Source of the DNA: Paenibacillus camerounensis
Lineage (GTDB): Bacteria; Bacillota; Bacilli; Paenibacillales; Paenibacillaceae
Reading direction: 5' to 3'
Assembly (NCBI RefSeq): GCF_000723885.1
Contig: NZ_CCDG010000021.1
Location: 1-64,000, forward strand
DNA length: 64,000 nucleotides
Below, one piece after another: positions 1-8,810 of this stretch; position 1 is the stretch's first letter, and each line of letters begins with the position of its first letter. The notes under the pieces are model-generated. The model did not search any database, had not been told where the DNA came from, and worked only from the letters and a program-made list of their open reading frames with translations. The position numbers and the translations under genes are program-made.

Positions 1-106
1 TATTTCAATACAACTGCCAGCTGCCAAGAACAATGAACTCCTTAAGTGGGTAAGACCAAGCAGCTGCTAGAAGTCAGCAAAATAGGTTCTTAAGTACTCT
101 ATATAT

Positions 107-137
107 AAATCCACCCTTCGGGTGGATTTGTTCTTGT
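107..137 (+). terminator. Rho-independent terminator of an upstream gene
   Basis: A perfect 10-bp stem (107-116 with 120-129) around a 3-nt loop is followed by a T-rich stretch (gttcttgtc). The gene it ends lies left of the window edge, since no open frame precedes it here. Confidence 0.6.
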
Positions 138-250
138 CTTTATGCGGCTTAGAATGCCTTTAAGCATGTAATTTACCGCTCATCACATACATAATGTTCC
201 AGATAAGGTATACTCAATAAATACATTATGTTAAGGAGCTGATATATACG

Positions 251-463
251 ATGATAAGCCAACCCGGATTTTTTGTTAGCGGGGCGTTCAGTGTGTTTTT
301 CTTTTTAGTGTGGCTGGCATGCATAGGGGCAGGGATCGTTGTCTTTGTTCTGTTTGTAAAGCTTGCTCTCCGGGCGATTGCAGCCTTGGACTTATACAAT
401 CATGCCAAAAACCTGGAAATCCGTGAACGGTATGAAACGGTCAAAAAGGACGGCAACCTGTAA
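251..463 (+). CDS. Small single-pass or hairpin membrane protein, function unknown
   Basis: The 70-residue product has a long hydrophobic stretch (about residues 7-45, rich in V, F, L, A and G) and a charged C-terminal tail (about 46-70, with NHAKNLEIRERYETVKKDG), so it is probably an integral membrane protein with a cytoplasmic tail. An AAGGAG motif at 233-238 lies 12 bases before the ATG, which is somewhat far but usable. It has no operon partners: a terminator-like hairpin precedes it and an insertion-sequence remnant follows. I do not recognise a family. The composition and the ribosome binding site argue for a real gene. Confidence 0.6.
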   Translation: MISQPGFFVSGAFSVFFFLVWLACIGAGIVVFVLFVKLALRAIAALDLYNHAKNLEIRERYETVKKDGNL

Positions 464-612
464 ACGCTGTGCTCTTGGCACCGAAATATGAGGGAAGCAG
501 CCACCGGCAAGGCTGGAGATAATCAGGTACGCTTAATGGAGCTGTCCCAAAAGTGGATTTTCTACGAGCGGAAACAGACCCTTCCTATTTTCAAAACCGT
601 AAAAATGTCAAC

Positions 613-656
613 AGAGCCGCAATTCTCCTGTTATTGGAGAATTGCGGCTCTGCGTT
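613..656. terminator. Strong 16-bp stem-loop at the inner side of the IS end
   Basis: A perfect 16-bp inverted repeat (613-628 with 636-651) encloses a 7-nt loop and is followed by GCGTTTTTGG. On the plus strand it could end transcription from the small membrane-protein gene; within the IS relic it may instead shield the transposase from outside transcription. It lies 13 bases beyond the end of the transposase fragment at 664. Confidence 0.5.
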
Positions 657-663
657 TTTGGTC

Positions 664-966
664 CTATGTCGCTTGCTTCAGTAGACTGTGGGCAAGGGAA
701 AGCCACCCGACTTCAAGCGTCACTTTTTCCATGCCGCGAAGCAGAAACCGCCGGAAGCCCCGGTTGTTCTTTAGTTGTCCAAAAACACTTTCCGGCTCTG
801 TCATCCGGCGTACAGCCAAAGCGTATCCTTCCTTGCTTTGCAAGATGGCCCGAGCCTGTTTCTGGTACCGCAGTCGTTCCAGACTGACAACCACTTCCCG
901 ATTACCTCCAGCCTTTGTACAGCGTTCCTTTAGCGGGCAACCGTCGCAACTTAAACTTAGATCCAA
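664..966 (-). pseudogene. C-terminal remnant of an IS1182-family transposase
   Basis: The fragment of about 100 residues keeps the end of an IS1182/DDE transposase: the cysteine motif CDGCPLKERC, then LRYQKQARAIL, EGYALAVRRMTEPESVFGQLK and NNRGFRRFLLRGMEKVTLE, the last part being the hallmark C-terminal block of the family. The frame stays open upstream to about 1038 and then meets a stop, without the catalytic N-terminal and middle regions. TTG at 966 is only a nominal start. It cannot be an active transposase. Confidence 0.85.
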
Positions 967-1194
967 TTTCCGCTTAAACAGTGGAGAGAACGGATTGATT
1001 GTGGAAAAGCGGCAGCGGTCGCCTTGGTCTCCGGATTTTCACCGCTAAGGGGAATGAAAAAAATCTGGAGAGCACAGCGATTGGAACAACGGTCCGTTCG
1101 CGGAGCGTCCTCACCGAGCGCAAACGCCCATCCAACTCCAAAACAAGGGGTGTCCAGCCATTTCATGGCTTATGGGACACCCTCGCTGTGACAC

Positions 1195-1425
1195 CTAGTT
1201 CCGGCTGTCTCTGATTCTTCTTTCGTACCCGTTGATGTAATCAAGCCCGGCCTGAGTGAGACCGCTTCCGCTGCTGTCTGTATAACCTGCGTCGACAATG
1301 TGCTTCAGTGCAACCGCAAAGTCTCTTTCATCCATGCCGGTTTGCCTGAATTCAGGCTCTTCCTGTTCCTGCAGCAGCTTTAAAATGTGATACACAGGAT
1401 CCATGCTGAACAATTTTTTCAACAA
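1195..1425 (-). CDS. Small hypothetical protein, winged-helix-like
   Basis: The 76-residue product reads as a small helical protein: MDPVYHILKLLQEQEEPEF, then DERDFAVALKHIVDAGY and LTQAGLDYINGYE. The layout (helix, helix, recognition-like helix, 'LT..G..Y') resembles small YjcQ-type winged-helix proteins, but this is a resemblance and not an identification. The start may be TTG at 1425, with GAAGGG just upstream, or ATG at 1404 (MDPVYH...), which has no clear ribosome binding site. It lies directly against the end of the IS relic, so it may itself be truncated. Confidence 0.45.
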   Translation of the reverse strand: MLKKLFSMDPVYHILKLLQEQEEPEFRQTGMDERDFAVALKHIVDAGYTDSSGSGLTQAGLDYINGYERRIRDSRN

Positions 1426-1646
1426 CCCTTCTACAGTCGTTATGCCTACAGCTTATGCAGTGACTGTCAGAAGGGTGAATTGGAGCGGTATATTGTCAGA
1501 GGAGATACGGGAATACGCGTATTTAATGCGGTTAACGATTTAATGCCGAAGCAATAGTTAAAATTATATGTATAATAGATACAGAATGGATTACTCGCGC
1601 TGTAAGCTTCGAAGGGAACCTTACTATTCAATCGGGAGGATGCCGG

Positions 1647-2069
1647 ATGATCAGACCTAAGCAGCTGGCAGCTGCACTGTCCGTTATTGCTGTGGTATCT
1701 TTGGCAGGCTGTTCGTCAAACCGTACGGAGCATAATCATATGCATGCTGCCGCTAATGTTTCTATGGAACCGATTCAGGTGGAATTGAGCTGGAGTCCGC
1801 AGCAGGCGAAAGCGGGCGAGCCGGTAACTTTTCAGGCGGCGGTTACCCAGGCCGGCGAGGCGGTAGAGGACGCACGGGAAGTTCTTTTTGAAGTGGTAAG
1901 CAGTGAGGATGAGACGGTAAAGGTTGAAGTGAAGGGAGTCTCTGCCGGAGACGGCGTGTATGAGGCGGAATGGACCTTTGCAGACGACGGCGAATATAAG
2001 GTTACTTCACATGTAACTGCCCGCACCCAGCACTCCATGCCGGCCAAAATGCTGACAGTGCAGCCGTAG
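1647..2069 (+). CDS. FixH/YtkA-like lipoprotein
   Basis: The 140-residue product has a lipoprotein signal peptide with lipobox LAGC (cysteine at about residue 22), a short His-rich linker (EHNHMHAAAN), and an Ig-like beta domain of the YtkA/FixH type ('PIQVELSWSPQQAKAGEPVTFQ', '...GVYEAEWTFADDGEYKVTSHV'). Such domains are secreted or membrane-anchored and often sit near copper or cytochrome oxidase genes; no such genes are adjacent here, so its role is open. A GGGAGG motif at 1635-1640 gives a good start at ATG 1647. A 9-bp stem-loop (2056-2077) overlaps the stop codon but lacks a T-run. Confidence 0.7.
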   Translation: MIRPKQLAAALSVIAVVSLAGCSSNRTEHNHMHAAANVSMEPIQVELSWSPQQAKAGEPVTFQAAVTQAGEAVEDAREVLFEVVSSEDETVKVEVKGVSAGDGVYEAEWTFADDGEYKVTSHVTARTQHSMPAKMLTVQP

Positions 2070-2190
2070 CTGCACTGCCTTCTGCATCAACCGCCAAATA
2101 ATAACAATTATGCAGAGTGGAAAGCAATGCTTTCCGATTTCGCTTTATTCTGCTAAACTAACTCTAATGTTTTCGGGGGGGATAAAAAAA

Positions 2191-5100
2191 GTGGCTAAAT
2201 ATACACTTGCTGAGAGCTTGGAGCAGCGCATACTGATTCTGGACGGAGCAATGGGTACAATGATTCAACAGGTTCCCCTTACCGGAGAGGATTTTGGCGG
2301 AGAAGAGCTGGACGGCTGCAATGAAATGCTGGTGCTTACACGTCCGGAGGTCATCCAGAGCATTCATGAAAAATACCTGGAGGCCGGCGCGGATCTGATA
2401 GAGACGAATACCTTTGGCGCGACTTCCGTCGTGCTGGCGGAATATGAAATCTCGCAGCGGGCGCGTGAGATTAACCTGGAGGCGGCAAGGCTGGCCCGCA
2501 ATGCTGCAGATAAATACGATACACCTGAGCATCCGCGTTATGTAGTGGGAGCGATGGGGCCGACGACCAAGACACTGTCTGTGACCGGCGGCGTGACCTT
2601 CCAGGAGCTGGTGGACAGCTACCAGGAGCAGGCGGTTGCTCTTATTGACGGTAAAGTAGACGCCCTGCTGCTGGAAACGTCGCAGGATACACTGAATGTG
2701 AAGGCGGGCAGTATCGGAATCCGCAATGCTTTTGAACAGACAGGCTTTACGCTTCCTGTAATGATCTCGGGCACGATTGAGCCGATGGGTACAACGCTGG
2801 CCGGCCAGAATATCGAGGCGTTCTACATCTCGCTTGAGCATCTGAATCCGATCTCGATTGGACTGAACTGTGCTACAGGTCCTGAGTTTATGCGTGATCA
2901 TATCCGGTCGCTGTCGGAGATTTCTTCGGCGGCTGTAAGCTGCTACCCGAATGCCGGACTTCCGGATGAGAACGGGAATTACCATGAGTCACCGGATTCG
3001 CTGGCCCGTAAGCTGGCAGGTTTTGCCGAGAAGGGCTGGCTGAATATCGCCGGCGGCTGCTGCGGAACGACACCGGATCATATCCGTGCTATGGTAGAGC
3101 AGATTACGGCCTATCCTCCCCGTCCGCTGAACGGGACTCATCCGCCTGCGCTGTCCGGGATTGAGCCGGTGTACGTAGAGGATGCCAACCGTCCTTATAT
3201 GGTCGGGGAGCGCACGAACGTATTGGGCTCGCGTAAATTCAAGCGGCTGATTGTCGAAGGCAAGTATGAGGAAGCCTCAGAGATTGCGCGGGCACAGGTC
3301 AAGAGCGGCGCGCAGGTCATCGACGTCTGTGTGCAGGACCCGGACCGAGATGAGAGCGAGGATATTAAGAAATTCCTGGAGCTGGTAGTCAAAAAGGTTA
3401 AAGTTCCGCTGATGATTGATACCACGGACCCTAAGGTTATTGATCTCGCACTGCAGTATTGTCAGGGTAAGGCGATCATTAACTCCATTAACCTTGAGGA
3501 CGGCGAGGAGAAATTCGAGCATGTTACACCGCTGATCCATAAGTACGGGGCGGCAATTGTAGTCGGTACCATTGATGAAACCGGACAGGCAATCCAGGCG
3601 GATGCCAAGCTTGCAGTTGCGAAGCGCTCCCATGATCTGCTGGTGAACAAGTATGGCCTCCAGGCGCAGGATCTGATCTTTGATACACTGGTGTTCCCTG
3701 TCGGAACAGGGGATGAGCAGTATATCGGGTCGGCTAAAGAAACCATCGACGGCATCAGGCTGATTAAGGAAGCTCTTCCGGGGGTGCACACCATCCTGGG
3801 AATCAGTAACGTCTCCTTCGGGCTGCCTGAGGCCGGACGTGAAGTGCTGAACTCTGTGTTCCTGTACGAATGCACGAAGGCCGGGCTGGATTATGCGATT
3901 GTGAACACCGAGAAGGTCGAACGTTATGCCTCCATTCCGGATGAAGAACGCAGGCTTGCTGAAGAGCTGATCTACAACACGAATGACGAGACACTGGCTG
4001 CCTTTGTCGCCGCCTTCCGCGAGAAAAAAGTGGAGAAGAAGGAGAAGATCTCTAACCTGTCCCTGGAAGAGCGGCTGGCTTCCTATGTTGTTGAAGGGAC
4101 CAAGGAAGGTCTTATTCCTGACCTGAATGAGGCGCTGGGTAAAAACAGTCCGCTGGAAATCATCAACGGGCCGCTTATGGCCGGGATGTCTGAAGTAGGC
4201 CGGCTGTTCAATAACAATGAGCTGATTGTTGCTGAGGTGCTGCAAAGCGCTGAAGTGATGAAGGCCTCGGTAGGCCATCTGGAGCAGTTCATGCAGAAGG
4301 ATGAGACAGCTGTGAAGGGCAAGATTATGCTGGCGACTGTCAAGGGCGATGTACATGACATCGGTAAAAACCTGGTGGAGATCATTCTGTCCAATAACGG
4401 CTACGAGATTATCAACCTGGGGATTAAGGTGCCGCCTGAGAATATTATCGAAGCCTTCCGCCGTGAAAAAGCAGATGCCATCGGCTTATCCGGCCTCCTG
4501 GTCAAATCGGCTCAGCAGATGGTCACAACTGCGCAGGATCTGCGCTCTGCGGGCATTGATGTGCCGATTCTCGTAGGAGGCGCTGCGTTGACCCGCAAAT
4601 TCACCAAGACACGTATCCGTCCTGAATATGACGGTCTGGTACTGTATGCGAAGGATGCCATGGACGGTCTGGATATCGCCAACAAGCTGATGAATCCGCA
4701 GGAGCGGATCAAGCTGGAGGAAGAGGTGCGTCAGGAAGCTGAGGCTGCGGTTGCAGTAGCTCCGAAGCAGGAGCTTCCAGAACTGACCCGGGCCGTGCGC
4801 TCGAAGATTTCAGCGGATGCGCCGGTATTTACGCCGCCGGATCTGGAGCGTCATGTGCTGCGGAATTATCCGCTTGGCCATATTGTGCCTTATGTGAACA
4901 TGCAGATGCTGCTCGGCCATCATCTCGGGCTGCGCGGTTCGGTGGAAGCCCAGCTTGCTGCCGGAGATCAGCGAACGGTTGAGCTCAAAGAGACCGTGGA
5001 TGATATTCTGCATCAGGCAATGGTTGAAGGGACAATTGCTCCCCATGCACTGTATCAGTTCTTCCCGGCGCAGTCGCGCGGCAACGATATTCTGATCTAT

Positions 5101-5628
5101 GATCCGCAGGATCAGTCAAGCATTCTGCATACCTTTACTTTCCCGAGGCAGAATGTTGAGCCGCATCTGTGCCTTGCCGACTTCCTGAAGCCGGCAGACA
5201 GCGGTATTATGGATTATGTCGGCTTCCTGGTCGTGACCGCCGGACACGGAGTCCGTGAAATGTCGACCGAGCTGAAGGAAAAAGGTGACTACCTGCGTTC
5301 CCACGCCCTGCAGGCTGTAGCCCTTGAGGTAGCCGAAGGGCTGGCCGAGCGCGTCCATCACATGATGCGGGATACCTGGGGCTTCCCTGATCCGGCAGAT
5401 ATGACAATGAAGCAGCGGCACGGCGCACGCTATCAGGGAATACGCGTATCCTTCGGATATCCGGCCTGCCCGGATCTGGAGGATCAAGGTCCCCTGTTCA
5501 AGCTGCTGAAGCCGGAGGACATCGGAGTAGAGCTTACAGACGGCTTCATGATGGAGCCGGAGGCCTCAGTCTCGGCTATGGTCTTTGCCCATCCGGAAGC
5601 GCAGTATTTCAATGTGGAGAAGCAGTAA
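2191..5628 (+). CDS. metH: Cobalamin-dependent methionine synthase
   Basis: MetH transfers a methyl group from methyltetrahydrofolate through cob(I)alamin to homocysteine, making methionine. All four modules are present in this 1145-residue protein. The homocysteine domain (about 1-325) has zinc ligands C227, C290 and C291, spaced as in E. coli MetH. The pterin-binding domain covers about 330-600. The cobalamin cap and binding domain has D720-x-H722-x-x-G725, with H722 as lower ligand. The reactivation domain (about 870-1145) has RHGARYQGIRVSFGYPACPD. The GTG start at 2191 follows CGGGGGG; the frame also opens upstream to 2110, but without a ribosome binding site or homology. No S-box riboswitch consensus was seen upstream. 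Confidence 0.96.
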   Translation: MAKYTLAESLEQRILILDGAMGTMIQQVPLTGEDFGGEELDGCNEMLVLTRPEVIQSIHEKYLEAGADLIETNTFGATSVVLAEYEISQRAREINLEAARLARNAADKYDTPEHPRYVVGAMGPTTKTLSVTGGVTFQELVDSYQEQAVALIDGKVDALLLETSQDTLNVKAGSIGIRNAFEQTGFTLPVMISGTIEPMGTTLAGQNIEAFYISLEHLNPISIGLNCATGPEFMRDHIRSLSEISSAAVSCYPNAGLPDENGNYHESPDSLARKLAGFAEKGWLNIAGGCCGTTPDHIRAMVEQITAYPPRPLNGTHPPALSGIEPVYVEDANRPYMVGERTNVLGSRKFKRLIVEGKYEEASEIARAQVKSGAQVIDVCVQDPDRDESEDIKKFLELVVKKVKVPLMIDTTDPKVIDLALQYCQGKAIINSINLEDGEEKFEHVTPLIHKYGAAIVVGTIDETGQAIQADAKLAVAKRSHDLLVNKYGLQAQDLIFDTLVFPVGTGDEQYIGSAKETIDGIRLIKEALPGVHTILGISNVSFGLPEAGREVLNSVFLYECTKAGLDYAIVNTEKVERYASIPDEERRLAEELIYNTNDETLAAFVAAFREKKVEKKEKISNLSLEERLASYVVEGTKEGLIPDLNEALGKNSPLEIINGPLMAGMSEVGRLFNNNELIVAEVLQSAEVMKASVGHLEQFMQKDETAVKGKIMLATVKGDVHDIGKNLVEIILSNNGYEIINLGIKVPPENIIEAFRREKADAIGLSGLLVKSAQQMVTTAQDLRSAGIDVPILVGGAALTRKFTKTRIRPEYDGLVLYAKDAMDGLDIANKLMNPQERIKLEEEVRQEAEAAVAVAPKQELPELTRAVRSKISADAPVFTPPDLERHVLRNYPLGHIVPYVNMQMLLGHHLGLRGSVEAQLAAGDQRTVELKETVDDILHQAMVEGTIAPHALYQFFPAQSRGNDILIYDPQDQSSILHTFTFPRQNVEPHLCLADFLKPADSGIMDYVGFLVVTAGHGVREMSTELKEKGDYLRSHALQAVALEVAEGLAERVHHMMRDTWGFPDPADMTMKQRHGARYQGIRVSFGYPACPDLEDQGPLFKLLKPEDIGVELTDGFMMEPEASVSAMVFAHPEAQYFNVEKQ

Positions 5629-5683
5629 TCTCCCCGCTCTGAACCCAAAATAAGCGAAGGGGGTGCTCCTCCTTCGTAAGCGG

Positions 5684-5708
5684 ACCTCCCGTAACCGGGA
5701 GGTTTTTT
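5684..5708 (+). terminator. metH terminator
   Basis: A perfect 8-bp GC-rich stem (5684-5691 with 5696-5703), a 4-nt loop and a run of six T's. A second stem (CGAAGG...CCTTCG, 5655-5676) lies just before it. Confidence 0.8.
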
Positions 5709-5925
5709 GCGGACCTATGGTTTAAGGGGCCCCGAAAAGTAACGGGGTCAGTATCCTGTTAAAGGGCCTGCTGTGTGGGGGAATTGTACCCGTTTTAATG
5801 AGCTGAACAGGAGCAGGACAAAAGGAAAGGTGCTTTCAGCGCCCAAAAAGGGTAAAATTCAGTTCAGAGACTGGGCAGCAATGATTGCTGCCTAAGGATG
5901 CAGATAGATGAAGGGAGGATCTGGA

Positions 5926-6855
5926 ATGGAAATATATTTTCTCGGCACCAATGCCGGGGTACCTACACTGCAGCGCAATGTAACCTCGATTGCCCTCAGG
6001 CTGATGGAGGAACGGCGCAGCTTCTGGATGTTCGATTGCGGAGAAGGGACGCAGCATCAGGTGTTGCGCTCGCCGCTGCGGCTCGGCAAGCTGGAAAAGC
6101 TGTTCATCACCCATTTACATGGTGACCATCTGTTCGGGCTGCCGGGGCTGCTGTCCAGCCGCGGCTACCAGGGAGGCACAGCACCGCTGACCGTATACGG
6201 GCCGCCTGGATTGAAGGCTTTTCTGGAGGTATCCTTATCCGTCAGCCAGTCGCGTGTTCCATATAAGCTGGAGATTGTTGAGCATACAGGCGGACTGATT
6301 TTTGAGGATGACACCTTCAAGGTGGAAGCCGGTCTGCTGGAGCACCGGATTGACAGCTACGGATACCGGGTAACTGAGAAGGACAGTCCGGGCAGCCTGA
6401 ATACTGAGCTGCTGCTGAGCTACGGGCTAAAGCCCGGACCTGTGTACGGCAGGCTGAAAAAGGGCGAGGATATAACGGCTGAGGACGGAACCGTTATCCG
6501 GTCGGCTGATGTGGTCTGCGAACCGAAGAAAGGGCGGATTGTCACTATACTGGGCGATACCCGGCCGTGTCCGGGCAGTCTGCCGCTGGCGCAAGGGGCG
6601 GACCTGATTATTCATGAGGCGACCTTTGCCCATGAGCTGGCGGATATGGCTTACCAGTATCATCACAGCACAGCTGCCCAGGCGGCAGAGCTGGCTAGCC
6701 GGGCCGGCGGGCGGGAACTGCTGCTGACCCACTTCAGCTCACGTTATGTTTCCCAGGAGGAGCTGCTGCCCCTTTTGGAGGAGGCGCAGGCGATTTTTCC
6801 GCAAACCCTGCTCGCTGAGGAGTTCTGCACCTTCCCGGTGCACCGGAGAAAGTAG
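5926..6855 (+). CDS. rnz: Ribonuclease Z (tRNA 3' processing endonuclease)
   Basis: This 309-residue metallo-beta-lactamase-fold nuclease cuts the 3' trailer from tRNA precursors. The zinc motif is H63-x-H65-x-D67-H68 (THLHGDH), at the positions known for Bacillus RNase Z, which supports the start chosen. Further ligands fit 'LEHRIDSYGYR', 'LGDTRPCPG' and the late 'LLTHFSSRY'. The exosite loop region 'LSYGLKPGPVYGRLKKGEDI' is also typical. ATG 5926 follows AAGGGAGG at 5911-5918; an upstream in-frame ATG at 5908 lacks such a site. It stands alone between the metH terminator and a gene-free stretch. Confidence 0.95.
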   Translation: MEIYFLGTNAGVPTLQRNVTSIALRLMEERRSFWMFDCGEGTQHQVLRSPLRLGKLEKLFITHLHGDHLFGLPGLLSSRGYQGGTAPLTVYGPPGLKAFLEVSLSVSQSRVPYKLEIVEHTGGLIFEDDTFKVEAGLLEHRIDSYGYRVTEKDSPGSLNTELLLSYGLKPGPVYGRLKKGEDITAEDGTVIRSADVVCEPKKGRIVTILGDTRPCPGSLPLAQGADLIIHEATFAHELADMAYQYHHSTAAQAAELASRAGGRELLLTHFSSRYVSQEELLPLLEEAQAIFPQTLLAEEFCTFPVHRRK

Positions 6856-7157
6856 GCGGGGAAATCAAAATTATTTTCCGGGAAAGCGCAGGAAATGACA
6901 GTGTGCTGTCAAAAAAAGCCCGGCACCGCAGCAGTTCGCTAGCGTTCGACTGTGTATGTTAAATTTTAAATAAAAGGGCATCGTTTGCTCCACGAAGCAG
7001 TAGAGATTATGACGAAACCGGGACAGCGCCGCCCGTTACCGGTGGTCCATTAAGACTAATAGGATCACCCTGCTAGAGCATTTGCTGTAATGTTTTCTGT
7101 TAGATTAACAATATTAATGATTAATGTTATAAATAAATTATGCGGAGACGGAGGACG
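6856..7157. other. About 300-bp gap with no recognised gene
   Basis: No convincing open frame was found on either strand. The left half (to about 7080) is GC-balanced, with a small stem (TGACAG/CTGTCA near 6896-6911), an A-run and several short self-complementary pieces (for example CGCTAGCG at 6938-6945). The right half (7085-7140) is very AT-rich and likely holds the promoter of the downstream operon. I compared it mentally with SRP RNA and tmRNA and saw no match; 6S RNA could not be excluded. Confidence 0.4.
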
Positions 7158-7160
7158 ATG

Positions 7161-7949
7161 ATGGATAATATCGGAGGCTTGCTGATCGATCTGGACGGGA
7201 CGCTGTTCCACGGAGGGCGGATGATTCCCGGTGCAGATAAGCTGATTGAAGGTCTGCGGAAGGCGGGAATTCCCTTTTTATTCGTAACAAACAATTCTTC
7301 GCGTACAGCCGCTGGCGTGGCTGCACATCTTAGAAGTATGGGGATTGAGGCAAAGGCAGAGGAAGTATGCACCTCCTCACTGGCGGCAGCCCGTTATATT
7401 GCCGGGGAATTACCGGAGGCGCGGGTGGCGATACTTGGAGAAGAAGGGCTGATTGATGCCTGCCGGACTGCGGGGTTGAACATTGTTGAGGATGACCCGC
7501 AATTTGTGGTACAGGGTATCTACAGGGCTTTTACATATGATTCACTGGCACAGGCTTCCCGCTGGATTATGGGCGGTGCAAGGTTCGTGCTGACCAACCC
7601 GGATCTGATGCTGCCCTCAGATGACGGAGTTATGCCTGGAGCAGGAACGATAGGCGCTGCAATTGAAGCGGCAAGCGGTGTGGCACCGGTAGTGATTGGC
7701 AAGCCGGAAGCCCATCTGATTACTTATGCCGCTTCCATACTGGGCATCAAGCCGGAAGAGGCTGTTGTAGTCGGCGATAACATGCGGACGGATATTTCAG
7801 CTGGAGTGAATGCGGGCTGCCGGACAGTATTAGTTCTGACAGGACTGACTACAGCGGACAATCTGGAGCATTATAAAAGCGTTACCGGTGTAACTCCGGA
7901 TGAAATTTGCGGCGATTTAGCTGAACTTATGGCGATGCTCGGTGTATAA
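7161..7949 (+). CDS. HAD-IIA family phosphatase (NagD/AraL-like)
   Basis: This 262-residue haloacid-dehalogenase-type phosphatase has motif I D10-L-D12-G-T, motif II 'FVTNNSSRT', and motif III/IV 'GKPEAHLITYAA...VVVGDNMRTDISAG', with the large cap of the NagD/AraL class between them. Members remove phosphate from small sugar or nucleotide phosphates and often act in metabolite clean-up; the substrate cannot be read from sequence. ATG 7161 follows GGAGG at 7150-7154 with a good gap; the adjacent ATG 7158 is the alternative. It is the first gene of a seven-gene same-strand run that reaches 12187. Confidence 0.85.
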   Translation: MDNIGGLLIDLDGTLFHGGRMIPGADKLIEGLRKAGIPFLFVTNNSSRTAAGVAAHLRSMGIEAKAEEVCTSSLAAARYIAGELPEARVAILGEEGLIDACRTAGLNIVEDDPQFVVQGIYRAFTYDSLAQASRWIMGGARFVLTNPDLMLPSDDGVMPGAGTIGAAIEAASGVAPVVIGKPEAHLITYAASILGIKPEEAVVVGDNMRTDISAGVNAGCRTVLVLTGLTTADNLEHYKSVTGVTPDEICGDLAELMAMLGV

Positions 7950-7994
7950 TGGCAAAGGTATGAGTTTTGACCAACCTAGAAGGGAAGATGATCA

Positions 7995-8810
7995 ATGCCG
8001 GAATTACCGGAAATGGAGAACTACAGAAGGCTGCTTAGCCAGCATCTTATAAATGTGCCGATTACGGGTGTGACCGTAAACCGGGAGAAGACAATCAATA
8101 TGGAGACCGACGCATTTCAAAAAGCGCTGCTGGGTGCACGTATTGTCTTTATCGAGCGCCGGGCCAAGCATATCCTGTTCCATCTGCATGACGGACGCAG
8201 GCTGCTGCTTCACCTGATGCTGGGCGGACTGCTGTATTATGGAACCGAGGCGGAGCGTCCGGACCGCACTACCCAGGTAGAACTGGCCTTCGGGGACAAT
8301 ATCCTGTATTTCATAGGCCTGCGCCTTGGCTATCTGCACCTGCTGTCGGTGAAGGAGGGCGAAGCGGCTATGGGTAAGCTCGGACCTGAATTGTTGGACC
8401 GGCGGATGACGGCAGAACGGTTCGCTGCGCTGCTGAAGGGACGCCGGGGAGCACTTAAGAGTCTGCTGGTGAATCAGCAGGTGATGGCCGGCATCGGCAA
8501 CTGCTACGCGGATGAAATTGCCTTTGAAGCCAGACTGCTGCCGTCCACGCTGGTACAGAACCTGTCAGCGGAAGCTGTTGCACGCCTGTATGACAGTGTG
8601 CGTAAGGTGCTGACAGAAGCGACGGAGATCGGCGGATACATGGAAATGCCGTTTATGGCCGGCGATAAGGTGACCGGCTCGTATAATGACCGGTGCAAAG
8701 TGTATGACCGTGAGGGCGAACCCTGCCTGCGCGGCGGGGGAACCATTGTTAAGGTAGAGCAATCCGGGCGCAAAGTGTTTTACTGTCCGGACTGCCAGCA
8801 TGAAGGGTAG
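7995..8810 (+). CDS. Fpg/Nei-family DNA glycosylase
   Basis: This is a base-excision repair glycosylase/AP lyase of 271 residues. Visible are the catalytic N-terminus M-P2-E3-L-P-E, the beta-hairpin lysine K58 in RRAKHILFHL, the helix-two-turn-helix with 'VMAGIGNCYADEIAFEA', and a C-terminal four-cysteine zinc finger (CKVYDREGEPC...CPDCQ). The loop that reads HLGMSG in classical Fpg reads HLMLGG here, so this looks like a divergent paralogue and not the housekeeping MutM. GAAGGGAAG at 7980-7988 precedes the ATG. It overlaps nfo by 11 bp, tying two repair enzymes together. Confidence 0.9.
   Translation: MPELPEMENYRRLLSQHLINVPITGVTVNREKTINMETDAFQKALLGARIVFIERRAKHILFHLHDGRRLLLHLMLGGLLYYGTEAERPDRTTQVELAFGDNILYFIGLRLGYLHLLSVKEGEAAMGKLGPELLDRRMTAERFAALLKGRRGALKSLLVNQQVMAGIGNCYADEIAFEARLLPSTLVQNLSAEAVARLYDSVRKVLTEATEIGGYMEMPFMAGDKVTGSYNDRCKVYDREGEPCLRGGGTIVKVEQSGRKVFYCPDCQHEG

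Larger units (their letters stand above)
541..1184 (-). mobile_element. Decayed IS1182-type insertion sequence with both ends visible
   Basis: A fragment of an IS1182-family transposase on the minus strand (664-966) is flanked by similar inverted ends: 541-556 begins GCTGTCCCAAAAG, and the reverse complement of 1168-1183 begins GGGTGTCCCATAAG, sharing TGTCCCA-W-AAG. The element is about 645 bp, far shorter than a full IS1182 copy (about 1.6-2 kb), so most of the transposase is gone. Each end carries a stem-loop (613-651 and about 1149-1181). Family assignment rests on the transposase fragment; the end assignment is inference. Confidence 0.55.

Noticed and set aside
1402..1557. A plus-strand frame ending ...QKGELERYIVRGDTGIRVFNAVNDLMPKQ-type sequence before a stop at 1555-1557
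   Set aside because: It reads somewhat like protein, but has no start codon with a ribosome binding site and overlaps the beginning of the minus-strand gene. It could be a small gene remnant; not supported enough to list.
2070..2190. A SAM (S-box) or cobalamin riboswitch before metH
   Set aside because: The gap is only 121 bp and lacks the conserved S-box or B12-box sequences and a terminator hairpin with T-run.
3277..4356. Long minus-strand open frame of 359 codons inside metH
   Set aside because: It is the antisense shadow of a highly conserved enzyme gene; no ribosome binding site or family match.
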